From Sphaerosporella brunnea (Eukaryota; Ascomycota; Pezizomycetes; Pezizales; Pyronemataceae), in assembly GCA_008704415.1 (NCBI GenBank), contig VXIS01000042.1:124001-188000 (forward strand): a DNA stretch of 64,000 nucleotides, written 5' to 3'. The notes beneath the pieces were generated by a model. It was not told where the DNA came from. It made no database searches and worked only from the letters and a program-made list of their open reading frames with translations. The translations under genes and the position numbers were made by a program. Shown here in pieces: positions 54,801-64,000 of this stretch (its first letter is position 1; the number at the start of each line of letters is the position of its first letter).

Positions 54801-57279
54801 AAATTACACGACTGCGCGGAAGGGCTGTCGGCTTGTCTCGACAGGCGAATGGGCATCTGGATTCTGGATAGGTACATGGGTACTTCTTCTTTTGGCTGCT
54901 GGACGGGGCGATGTGGGAAGGCGGAAGAGGCGCCAACACCGTCTAATTTCACCGGGAAGTACGAGAAGCCAAAGCTTCAGCCAACTGACGTTTTTATTAT
55001 AGCGTCCGTGGTCGAGTAGATGCAACGCGCCATCCGGGGATTTGGGAAAACTTTTTTTGAAGCTGCTAAAGTCGAATCTCGACACGGGGTACATAGCTGT
55101 CGATGACGGATGGTTGGTTATTTTGATAGCGATGTGTTTTATAGTCATAGTGCTATATACCTGCCGAGGTGCTGCGTTCTCCACGCTCACTGCAAATGCG
55201 CTGGGTGACATGGGAGACTGCCGTTGTTTCGTGGGGAACGAACCCGTTGGTCTGGTTTGAGGGACCACCAATTTTGTCATGCGGCAGCTCACCGAAAAAG
55301 CAATGCTCAGATAATAGGGATGCATGCAGCGAGTGCAGTCGCACTGTTGCACATGTTCTCCGAGCTCGTTGGTTCCGAGGAAGTTTGAGGGCGAATTGGA
55401 AACGGAGAGACATTGACATTCGAGGTCAGGAAGCAGTCGATGGCGATCGGGCATCTCATCTTCTCTGCTCACCAGCAAACGAGCGACGAGCATTTCACAC
55501 TTCACATCTGGACATATCCCTGACTCACGGTCAGTGCCGCGCTTTGTTATGTCAAGAGCCACCACCCCGAATTAATATCGTGCTAGCCGCGTTCGCGTGT
55601 GCCTGGACATCCAATTCCATTCGCTGGGGAGGAGGCGTGTTCACCGTGAGCTCATGAAAAACGCTGGGAAACACCGGCAAACGACATCCAATTGCTCAGC
55701 CAGGTCTGCAACGACCTGCGACAAGCCGGAATGCTGCGAAACGTATAGCTAGACAAGTAGAGAAGGCATCATGGAAGGCAGTGCCGCACCTGGCAGTGAG
55801 ACCTGTCGAATCGAAAGGAAAAGAGGCAATTCCAACTGCGAAGAAGGAGAAAAACAAAAAAAAAAAAAAGACCCCACTCCCCGAGCAACATACTTACAGC
55901 CTTCCCCTAAGGCAGGCGTGCTTGCGTTCGAACGCTAAGCTAACGCGGAGGCAATTCCAGTTCCTCATCGCTGGATCTCATGTCGTCGTCTCTTCAACTT
56001 TCGCCCGCTCCTGTCTTCTGTCCAGACTCGAGAGAGCATTCGTCCGCCGCGCTCCGTCACCAGCTCACAACACCCCCTCCCCCCTCACCCCCTCCCCCGC
56101 GGCAACTCGGTGGAACTTCAAAGTAGGCGGTTGGAAGGCAAAAAGGTATAATTGCATTATATGCACCAGATCTATGGAAACTTAGGGGCTGGTTCGGAAA
56201 CGTGGGAAAAAAAAAAAGTTGGAGAGATCCTGCAGGACGGACTGTTCTTTCTTTCTTTCTTTGGCACAAAGAGCGCAGCCGTTTGCTGACGTTCGGATCC
56301 TCAGATAGCACTTCTTCGTCTTGCGAATTGGCGGAAGGGAACCACTGTTTACTGCAGCTCGGTACGGAGCAACCTGCATAAACACCAACTATCCACCTCC
56401 CCCCCCCCCAGTCTGTTCACCCCCCATCGCCAGCATCCGCGTGGATGTCATCACCGCCAATTCCCCTTTAATCCCCGCCAAAATTATTTGGTTCCTCAGG
56501 TGGAGCTGGACGCGAACCTCATCCGCTGGATCACGGCCTCGAGCTTCGCAAACAACGGCAGCAGTCCAGAAATCGATATCTTGACCCGCATCCAAAACTC
56601 GATTCGATACGACTTTACACTCCCGCGTTCCACAACATCCTGTCAACCGATCCCTCGTCTGCAGGCACCCGACGCTCATTCTGTTCATCGAACCCACATC
56701 ACTGCATTGATCTGCGAGACGGTTGGCTGCGTCAACTCCAGGAATCTCCCTGCTATTCATCCTTCTCTCACTGTTCACGGCCGTTGGATTCATTCCTTGA
56801 AGTAACCCCCTGCAACTGAGTACTCAACTTGCTCTTGCTCAGGGTGTCTGTTCCGATTTTTATAAATTTTTCGCGTGTTGCATTGTTTGGGCGTTCAATT
56901 GATTTGGACAGGTTTTGTGCGCTCATTCCACTCTTGTCTCTTCCGTATCTGTCCCATGGCCGTTTCTAACATCAGGTCGCTGTTCTTAGGTCGAACCGGC
57001 ATAGACAGACCACTTATTGAATTTCAATTGCAGCGTTGTATTTGCCTTTCGCTACAAAAAACTCCTAAGCCAACCAATCTCGAGGGCGTCGGGAGAGACT
57101 GTTTCTCTCTTTCTCTCTTTCGTTGCTGGAAGGCTTTATTACGCTCAGTGCGCTGTAGCGCCTGGCCGTGATCACTGTTCGCGCGCCCAAAACATCAAGG
57201 TATACCTCGTTAGATCGCATACGTTGCCTGTGGGTGTACTTACAGCGTCCCTCTCTTTTAGAATACGCAAATTGTAGCA
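51866..57279. other. Gene desert with scattered repeats
   Basis: About 5.4 kb without any gene I can support. Contents: C/T run at 51942-51961, A-run near 52084 followed by (GA)n, G-run at 52210-52224, the MITE copy at 53055, A-rich run near 55856, C-run near 56400. The last few hundred bases are leader-like for the following gene. Confidence 0.45.
53055..53142. mobile_element. TA-flanked MITE-like element, copy 2 (88 bp)
   Basis: Starts GAGAGTTTGCGATTTCAACA and ends TTGAAATCGCAAACTCTC; the arms pair over about 18 bp perfectly and then loosely further (ATAAAT). Flanked by TA on both sides. The terminal 15 bp are identical to copy 1 at 45695-45790, while the interiors differ. Confidence 0.75.
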
Positions 57280-60200
57280 ATGAGGCCCACTGTAGAGATG
57301 GACTCCGAGTTCGATACCGACTACGCCACGGAGGGGCCATTACCTACGCGGGTTCCTTACGACAGATCGCCGATGCTCTCACGGCACCCTAGCAGGGGCC
57401 AGTCACCAGCGAATCCCACAAATGGCCACGGTCGAATGTCACCTCCATTGCATCGGCGAACGAGTCAATCGCACCATCATGATGGCGCATTCGACGAAAA
57501 AATTTCGATTCTGGATCCGCGGCGATTCACCCCAACGCTTCATGCAAATCTGGTTGCTGAGATTCTCTCCCTGCGCCGTGAGCTGGAATCCAAGAACCAG
57601 CTAGTAGAGACTCTCGAGGCCGAGCTCGATGAGACTCGAGCCGACGCTGAAAATGCGACCGCCAATGTGGCATCAGCTTTGAAGGAGGCCAGAGATGTGA
57701 AACGACAACTTGCCAGGGCGGAGAAAGATGATGCGATGGCCGTTGTTGCTCAGGAGAGAGATGAAGCGGTGATGGCTCTCGAAGAGCTCAAAAAGCAGAT
57801 GGAGCGGTTAGCAAAATCAAGGAGGGCAGCCGAAGAAGATCTTGAACAGCTTCGGAAAATTCAGGAAAGTGATAATGAGAAATTTGAGGAAGCGAAGCGA
57901 GTATTCGAACGGAGAGCACACGTCGCTGAGGGCAGGCTGAAGGCTGTCCTGGATGAACTAGCATCCAGAAACACGCCCACGCCCACGCCTACGTCGCCTC
58001 CCCCAGCTCCATCGCATCGTTCGCACCAACGGGTAATGTCGGAGGACTATGGTGGCTCCCAACAGAGCGACGCGGCTAGCATAAGGTCCATCAGTTTCAG
58101 TGATCGGCCCGGGAGTCTTATGATGGGAGATGACGAAGCGGAGCGGCTCGGGATATCACTTCACGGGAATGGGATGAGTTTAGCAGACGAGTTGAATTTT
58201 GACGATTCCGAGGAAGAAGGAACCACAACACAAGATGAAGCCTACCCTCAGACAGACGATATGCTTTCAGACGGGGAATCCGTGGATGATGTCGACGAGC
58301 TACCCGAACTCGCCGACATGGGCGTACAGGTTGAACCGGAAATCGATTACGAGGAGCGGCTGCAAGAACTAGAGGACCTTTTGGGAGAGAGAGTCTCTGA
58401 GCTCGAGAGAGTAACCAAGTCATTGGGCCAGAAGACGGTGGAAGTGGATGCCCTTCACACCGAGCTTGAAAAGTCGCAGAACGTGGTTTTTGACCTCCAG
58501 GAAAAGTTGGACTTCTTGAATGCCCAGGGTGCCAAAACGGACCAGGAATATGAAGCGAAGAAACAGGAGCTCGATGAAAAGATCGCAGCCTTCAATGTAG
58601 TGGAACAGGAGAAAGAGCAGCAGAAAGAGCAGGAATTTGCTTTGCGCAGCAAAGAGCTCGACCTGCGATCTTCCGAGCTTGACACGCGATCCTCTGAGCT
58701 CGACGAGAAATTGTCCGAGTTAAATGAGCGATCAACTGCACTCGATACGAAGTCTGCCGAGCTGGATACACAATCTGCCGAGCTTGCTTCGCGATCCTCC
58801 GAATTGGACACCCGATCCTCCCAACTGGATGCTCGATCCTTCGAACTTGAAAAGCGAACTGCCGAAGTTGACGTCCGCGCCTTAGAGCTCGAGCCTCGAT
58901 TTTCAGAGCTCGACAGTCGAAAATCCGAGCTTGACGCTCGAGCAGCCTGGCTTGACGCTCGATCTTTGGATTTGGATGAGGTGGTAGACGAGCTCGAGGC
59001 TACGAAAAAGATGAATGACGAGCGGAGTCTTGCCCTGGACGACCGGGAGATTGAATTGGAAGAGAGGGAACGTGTATTGTCCGCCGAAGAGGCCGAAATC
59101 AAGGAGCTGAAAGAGTGGGTGGATTCCGAACTTACCTTGCTCAAGGAAGGGCAAGAGGAGCCTCTCAACGTGCTGGAGCTTGAAACGATTCTTCCAAGGA
59201 CTTCAGATGCGTTCACAGAACCGCTGCCATCCGTGTATGTTTCTACCGAATCACAAACAACCGAGCGTCAGCCCATATACATCTCCACGCAATCCCAGAC
59301 TGCAGAGATTCCATCACCTCAACCGCCCGCCAGGCCAATGTATGCTTCTAAAGAATCACAAACTGACAAGCCTCCTTTCCGTCGGCCGCCTGCCAGACCC
59401 CTGTATGCCACTACAGAGGTACAGACAGACAAGATTATCGCACGTCGCCCATTTGGCCGACCAATGTACACCACCACTCTGGTACAAACAGAGAAGCCAC
59501 TTTCATCACGTCGGTCGCCGGTGTATGCATCGACGGAATCACAAACCACAGAGCGACCTTCGCCCAAACCCGCATACATCTCCATAGAAATTCAAACCGC
59601 GGAAATTCCGTCGCCTAAGCTACCAGTCTGCATTTCTGCAGAAGCACAGACCAACGACATTCCAGCCCCCGTCTGCGTTTCCACAGAAGTACAAACAACC
59701 GAAATCCCTCGTCCCGTGTGCGTTTCCATAGAATCACAAACCACCGAAATCCCGCCACCCCCGCCACCAGTTTATGTCACTACGGATGTACAGACTACAG
59801 AAACTCCCAAACCCAAGCCGCCAGTGTATACTTCAACCGAATCACAAACTGCGGAAGCACCTTCGCCCAAGTTGTCTACGTATATTTCAACAGAATCGCA
59901 AACTGTGGAAATTCCTTTGCTCAAGCCACAAGGATACGTTTCTACGGAGTCACAAACTGCGGGTCTTCCTTCACCCCCGGCTACGCCTCTGCGTGAAACC
60001 CCTCCAGCGATGCTGGAGTCCACTGGAATCCAGACAGATCATGTTAAGCCTGCCAAACCTACAGTCATACGCGTCCCAGCCATTATGGTCAGCCCTCCAG
60101 AGCCGACACCTCCACTTCCCCAACCTGCAATGAAGGATGCCACCGTTCAAACGAGGCCGATCAGGCAGCGGACGCGTTCAATGCAGACCGAGCAGATTTC

Positions 60201-62490
60201 ATTGGATGAGCGCCTTAGGAAGTTTGCACCACATCTATTACCTTCCGCATTACTACCGAAAGCGCCTGCGCCCATTCCTAAGCCAGAGGAACCTACTGCC
60301 CCAGCGTTGCCCAGACGAAGTTCTAAGAGAACTGTCAAACGGTCCGTCACTGCGCCGGTTCCAACACCAGAAGAACCATCCGCTCCCACGAGGTCCTCTT
60401 CTACAAACGAAGCGCCAATGTCCATCACCACGAGTGACATGGGCGTGGATACCTCGACTCTGTACACCTCGCCAAAAACCGATGACGATCTCGAAGTTTC
60501 CAGGGCCGATAGCCGGAAGGAAATGGTTCCAAAGAATATCTTCAACAACATCGATCTGTCTCTGGAGAATGACCTACATTCTTCAGGGGAGGAGTTCCCG
60601 GATGATGTAGATAGTGGCAATGAATACCAAACTGCCCTTTCCGCCCGACCTCGAAAGTCGCTGCGCAACGCACCCCAGTTGAAGCTCAACTTGGAAACTG
60701 ATTTACGAAGACAGCCCAGTATACGACGTGGGGCTATGGTTGCTTCCGGAATCAATGCACATGCTCGCACTCGTAGTCCGAGCTTGACGAGCAACCACAC
60801 CGAAGTTGCCGGCTCGAAGATTGGCCCACCATTTCCAGTACCTGCTAGAAATAGTTCTAAGCGTCCTGGTTACTTAAGTGATCGAGAGAGGGCGACGCCT
60901 AGCCCAACCCCGACAGTCCCAAAGCTGACAAGGAACAATTCCAAGCCGAAAAGACCGCAGTCGATTCGGAAAGTACGGTCGGCTACCATAATGCCGAGCA
61001 CTCGCGATGGCGCGATATCCCCTGGACTTATGAGCACATCCTCAAATGCGCCATCAAGCCCGGGTTTGCCGCCACCTCTGCCCAATGACAATATCTCATC
61101 CCCTGCCTTTGATCGCAGGAGGTTTGGGGAATCCAAACACAAATACCAAGCTAGTACCAATACTTCCAACACCTCCAATACTGGTACCGCCGGTGATACG
61201 GGCCAGGCTTCCGTAGGAGCTGCCCAGCAAACGAGTGTAGTGGATGCTATTGCGCAAACCATGGTTGGGGAGTGGATGTGGAAATATGTCCGCCGGAGGA
61301 AGACCTTTGGAGTTTCCGAATCCCCCCAGGGCGACGATGTTTCAGGAGGCCAACGACATAAACGCTGGGTCTGGTTGGCACCATACGAACGGGCCGTCAT
61401 GTGGTCTAGTAAACAACCTACGAGCGGCAGCGCCCTCCTGGGTAAAAGTGGAAGAAAACGTAAGCGATCAATCTTACATCCCTTCGGCGGCCTGGAATTC
61501 TCGGAGATGATGGATAGGGTGCTGACCAATAAAGTCTTGATTCAATCGGTGTTGGACGTGAAGGATGACACCCCACCTCCAAAAGGAGCCACTCAACCGG
61601 TTTTCAATAGGAGCATTCTTATCCTCACCCCGGCAAGGGCACTTAAATTTACTGCACCTACAAAGGAACGCCATTATGTATGGTTGACCGCTTTGAGCTT
61701 CCTGAGTCACTCACCAGAATCCGGGGATGGGCTGTTGGCGTTGCCACCGCCAATGCCGTTTGAGTATGAACAGCTGGATCGAAGGCAGAACCGTCATCCA
61801 GAGCCTCCGCCGATTCCCCCAGCGCCGCCAGCCAGAACAACGAAGAATGCCTTCAGCACAACTCGGGACTCGGTACGCCTTGCCAAAGGGAAGACCAGGG
61901 CTTCTCCAGCTGCCAATGGCCACTTGACCGTGAATACCTCCAGTCACTTGAATCCGCGGGTTTCGATGGAAAGCACGGAGACTTTATCGGCCGAGCCGCC
62001 GTCAATTCCTCGTTTCCCGGGTTCTCGACGGAGAAGCAACAGTCATGTGCACCGGCCACAGACACGCAGTGGTTACGAGAAGAGCCTTGATTCTTACAAA
62101 ACAACAATCGCTTCGAGCAATAGGGATTCCTTCGGGTTTGATTCCTTCCGACCCGATTCGTTCTATGGGGTTGGGGGTATTGGATTACCATCCCCGAACT
62201 CCTCAAACTTCCCAAATGGTCACTTCGGTGGAGGCGGCGGTACTGGTTTATGGGACCCTGGACCAATAGGGACTGTACGTATGGAGGCGTTTATAGACCG
62301 CCGTTCATCAACATACAGTCGTGAATATGACGAATTCGACGACGCGAGCTCGAAAGTGTCTAGTTACCGCATCCGTCGGGACCGGCGGATGAGCAGATAC
62401 GAGGGCTATTGGAGCGGTGGCGGCGGTGGCGGCGGCTTCTACGATGAGGAAGACTTTTGGCGTGGCGACGATCCATTCCGGAACTTTTAA
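57280..62490 (+). CDS. Num1/ApsA-like cortical anchor with PH domain
   Basis: Intronless frame of 1736 aa from the ATG at 57280. In order: a disordered start; a coiled coil (residues about 80-230: LVAEILSLRRELESKNQLVE and on); an acidic spacer; a second coiled coil (about 350-640) containing near-perfect heptads of the form SSELDTR; 14 short repeats of the type Y-V-S-T-E-S-Q-T-T-E with Pro-rich linkers (residues about 650-900); a long Ser/Pro/Arg-rich region; and a PH domain (about 1320-1480: GEWMWKYVRRRKTF, KRWVWLAPYERAVMW, SILILTPARALKFTAPTK, HYVWLTALSFL). This layout matches fungal Num1, ApsA and Mcp5, which sit at the plasma membrane by PH-phosphoinositide binding and anchor dynein and mitochondria for nuclear migration. 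The C-terminus ends in a Gly-rich, Arg/Asp-rich tail. Confidence 0.88.
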   Translation: MRPTVEMDSEFDTDYATEGPLPTRVPYDRSPMLSRHPSRGQSPANPTNGHGRMSPPLHRRTSQSHHHDGAFDEKISILDPRRFTPTLHANLVAEILSLRRELESKNQLVETLEAELDETRADAENATANVASALKEARDVKRQLARAEKDDAMAVVAQERDEAVMALEELKKQMERLAKSRRAAEEDLEQLRKIQESDNEKFEEAKRVFERRAHVAEGRLKAVLDELASRNTPTPTPTSPPPAPSHRSHQRVMSEDYGGSQQSDAASIRSISFSDRPGSLMMGDDEAERLGISLHGNGMSLADELNFDDSEEEGTTTQDEAYPQTDDMLSDGESVDDVDELPELADMGVQVEPEIDYEERLQELEDLLGERVSELERVTKSLGQKTVEVDALHTELEKSQNVVFDLQEKLDFLNAQGAKTDQEYEAKKQELDEKIAAFNVVEQEKEQQKEQEFALRSKELDLRSSELDTRSSELDEKLSELNERSTALDTKSAELDTQSAELASRSSELDTRSSQLDARSFELEKRTAEVDVRALELEPRFSELDSRKSELDARAAWLDARSLDLDEVVDELEATKKMNDERSLALDDREIELEERERVLSAEEAEIKELKEWVDSELTLLKEGQEEPLNVLELETILPRTSDAFTEPLPSVYVSTESQTTERQPIYISTQSQTAEIPSPQPPARPMYASKESQTDKPPFRRPPARPLYATTEVQTDKIIARRPFGRPMYTTTLVQTEKPLSSRRSPVYASTESQTTERPSPKPAYISIEIQTAEIPSPKLPVCISAEAQTNDIPAPVCVSTEVQTTEIPRPVCVSIESQTTEIPPPPPPVYVTTDVQTTETPKPKPPVYTSTESQTAEAPSPKLSTYISTESQTVEIPLLKPQGYVSTESQTAGLPSPPATPLRETPPAMLESTGIQTDHVKPAKPTVIRVPAIMVSPPEPTPPLPQPAMKDATVQTRPIRQRTRSMQTEQISLDERLRKFAPHLLPSALLPKAPAPIPKPEEPTAPALPRRSSKRTVKRSVTAPVPTPEEPSAPTRSSSTNEAPMSITTSDMGVDTSTLYTSPKTDDDLEVSRADSRKEMVPKNIFNNIDLSLENDLHSSGEEFPDDVDSGNEYQTALSARPRKSLRNAPQLKLNLETDLRRQPSIRRGAMVASGINAHARTRSPSLTSNHTEVAGSKIGPPFPVPARNSSKRPGYLSDRERATPSPTPTVPKLTRNNSKPKRPQSIRKVRSATIMPSTRDGAISPGLMSTSSNAPSSPGLPPPLPNDNISSPAFDRRRFGESKHKYQASTNTSNTSNTGTAGDTGQASVGAAQQTSVVDAIAQTMVGEWMWKYVRRRKTFGVSESPQGDDVSGGQRHKRWVWLAPYERAVMWSSKQPTSGSALLGKSGRKRKRSILHPFGGLEFSEMMDRVLTNKVLIQSVLDVKDDTPPPKGATQPVFNRSILILTPARALKFTAPTKERHYVWLTALSFLSHSPESGDGLLALPPPMPFEYEQLDRRQNRHPEPPPIPPAPPARTTKNAFSTTRDSVRLAKGKTRASPAANGHLTVNTSSHLNPRVSMESTETLSAEPPSIPRFPGSRRRSNSHVHRPQTRSGYEKSLDSYKTTIASSNRDSFGFDSFRPDSFYGVGGIGLPSPNSSNFPNGHFGGGGGTGLWDPGPIGTVRMEAFIDRRSSTYSREYDEFDDASSKVSSYRIRRDRRMSRYEGYWSGGGGGGGFYDEEDFWRGDDPFRNF

Positions 62491-64000
62491 TGTGGGGCAT
62501 GGAACGGTTGATGAATAGGATTGATTGATTTGTGATGTGATGCAGCTTCCTTTATAAGGGCTGCAAGTACGGGTCTGTTGAAGAGGCGTCTGTCTTGTCT
62601 GTGTATTGGGGTTTTTACTGCCTGGCTCTCCTTTTTCTTCCTTGGGTTGTACATTAACAGCGTTGTCCGCATTTCCATATTCCCTTGTGTGTTTTTTTTC
62701 TGGTAGCCATTAGCTTGGGTTTTCCTTTTTCTATTATTGTTTTCATTGCATTGGGGGAAGGCATAAAAGAATCTTGTTATCTTTCCTTTAACTATAATTC
62801 CTTTGCTTCGCTCTTTTTTCTTCATGCTAACACAGGAATTTCTATGGTGCATTCTTATGTACCGCTTTCTGTTCAGGCACGCATATCACCACTCGACGAT
62901 GTCTTGCTTTTTGCTTTTGGAGCTGTGGGACGGAGTGGAACTGGGCTTGGGGTACTTATTACATGTGTATAATTTCCCCCTTCGATCTCTGCTATTTCCT
63001 TATGATCTTTTTAATTGTCTTTGTGGTTGGTCATTCTCTTACTTTCCCTCCTGGTGGTGGTGTGGTTGTCTTTGGTCGTTGGCTTATGTCCCCTTTTTGC
63101 TTGCTGTATTTTTTTTCTTTATTGCGATACACTGGATGGAGGGCGCTCGCTGGGGTTTTGTTTGTGCTTTTTTTTTCTCGCTTTACTTTGCGCTATACTG
63201 GGTGGCGCGTATGATGATGATGCGGTGGAGAGGTATGGAGAGGATGGAGAGCTCGAGGCATAGGCATAGGTACTTGCTACTTGTGAGCTATCGCTGCCGC
63301 TTTTCGAGAGAATGAATGGATATGGCGGTAATATACCGCTATTATATAACTATACTGTTTGGGTGATTGGTATCGGCGCCTACTTCTCAAAGACTTTTGG
63401 GGAAGTCCCTTCGGAGTTAGGATAATCGTCTACAACGGCGTGCAACTTTTGCGGAGTAACTGTTGGCCGATGCAGCGTTATATTCAGGCACGTTGACGAT
63501 GTGATTGGTGTTGTGCGACCATTTAATTAACGCTGTGTCATCGTGCCTGCAAAGCCACGGCCGTTACATGCAGGTACTAGAGTATATCTACGAAACTACG
63601 GCATCGGCACGGTGATGCACCGACTCCACATGGATACCTAGAGAGCTTGATATTGTAAGCCGAGGGATCCGGGTGGTCCGTTTTTTCGCCCCTCTGGCGG
63701 AGCCACGGGACTATCTCCGCTGTATATCTCCGAGCTTCGCTGCAAAGACCCTCCTCGTCCAACAAAGTATACGTACTCACCACGATTCAGAGTCACAGAA
63801 GAGGTACGCACGCTTGTACGGGATCAGAGGAGAGCTCCTTGCATAGATACTGTATCAGCAATACGCGTCCACGAGGTATATATATGGGTGCTTGCGCGGA
63901 GGCCGGTTGTGCTAACACAAAATGCGGGGCGGCAATAGATAAATAACCCACTTCCTGCCGCCATCGTGTTTCCTCTCTTCTCTCAATCTCACACCCCCAA
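62491..64000. other. Terminal intergenic region
   Basis: T-rich 3' UTR of the Num1-like gene to about 63300, then unassigned sequence. An imperfect palindrome GCGGTAATATACCGC lies at about 63324-63338. No gene recognised. Confidence 0.45.

Noticed and set aside
58455..59216. 253-aa Ser-rich minus-strand frame
   Set aside because: Antisense shadow of the heptad-repeat coiled coil of the Num1-like gene.
63324..63338. Palindrome GCGGTAATATACCGC
   Set aside because: Imperfect and very short; no partner site or gene context to suggest an operator.

Overview
The window looks like a chromosomal segment of a filamentous ascomycete (Pezizomycotina). Reasons: spliceosomal GT-AG introns, mostly about 50-90 nt, in nearly every conserved gene; typical fungal housekeeping genes on both strands without operons; GPI-anchored cell-wall proteins; a large-subunit catalase; a xylose-reductase-type aldo-keto reductase; an ApsA/Num1-like cortical protein; and a fungal NLR-type NACHT/NB-ARC-TPR receptor. 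I cannot name the species. Exon joins given below were worked out by hand from splice signals, reading phase and family similarity.

Layout. 0-5 kb: exosome subunit RRP43, then two short related F-box-like genes in inverted orientation around an acidic low-complexity nuclear-type gene, then a membrane-anchored PA-TM-RING ubiquitin ligase. 6-16.5 kb: compact housekeeping block with ADA3/NGG1 (SAGA), CSN12 (PCI domain), ribosomal protein eL20, a tiny helical protein, SDS22 (PP1 regulator) and a CTNNBL1 homologue (splicing-associated armadillo protein). 17-20 kb: a 359-bp inverted-repeat element, then an auxin-efflux-carrier-family transporter with nine exons, some separated by very short introns. 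21-26.8 kb: SEC61 beta, aldo-keto reductase, small zinc-ribbon protein, and a single-pass membrane protein of unknown function. 29.4-35.3 kb: ribosomal protein eL31, a 74-bp hairpin abutting a 204-bp inverted-repeat element, then a large-subunit catalase with a C-terminal DJ-1/PfpI-like domain.

37-41.6 kb: an NLR-like protein with an alpha/beta-hydrolase-like N-terminus, NB-ARC and TPR domains. The usual nucleophile serine of the hydrolase is a glycine here. 43.5-51 kb: secreted or wall-associated genes, namely a Cys-rich GPI protein with three repeats, a Thr-rich GPI protein whose central exon and intron are tandemly duplicated, and a 98-aa secreted peptide. They lie in sequence rich in microsatellites and short inverted-repeat elements. 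51-57 kb is gene-poor. 57.3-62.5 kb holds one 1736-aa cortical-anchor protein (coiled coil, 14 short STESQT-type repeats, PH domain). The last 1.5 kb has no recognisable gene.

Nothing suggests a biosynthetic cluster. The main points for follow-up are the pseudo-hydrolase NLR, the exon-intron duplication, several apparently undescribed MITE-like families (one with two TA-flanked copies in the window), unusually short introns (32-40 nt), and the inverted F-box-like pair.
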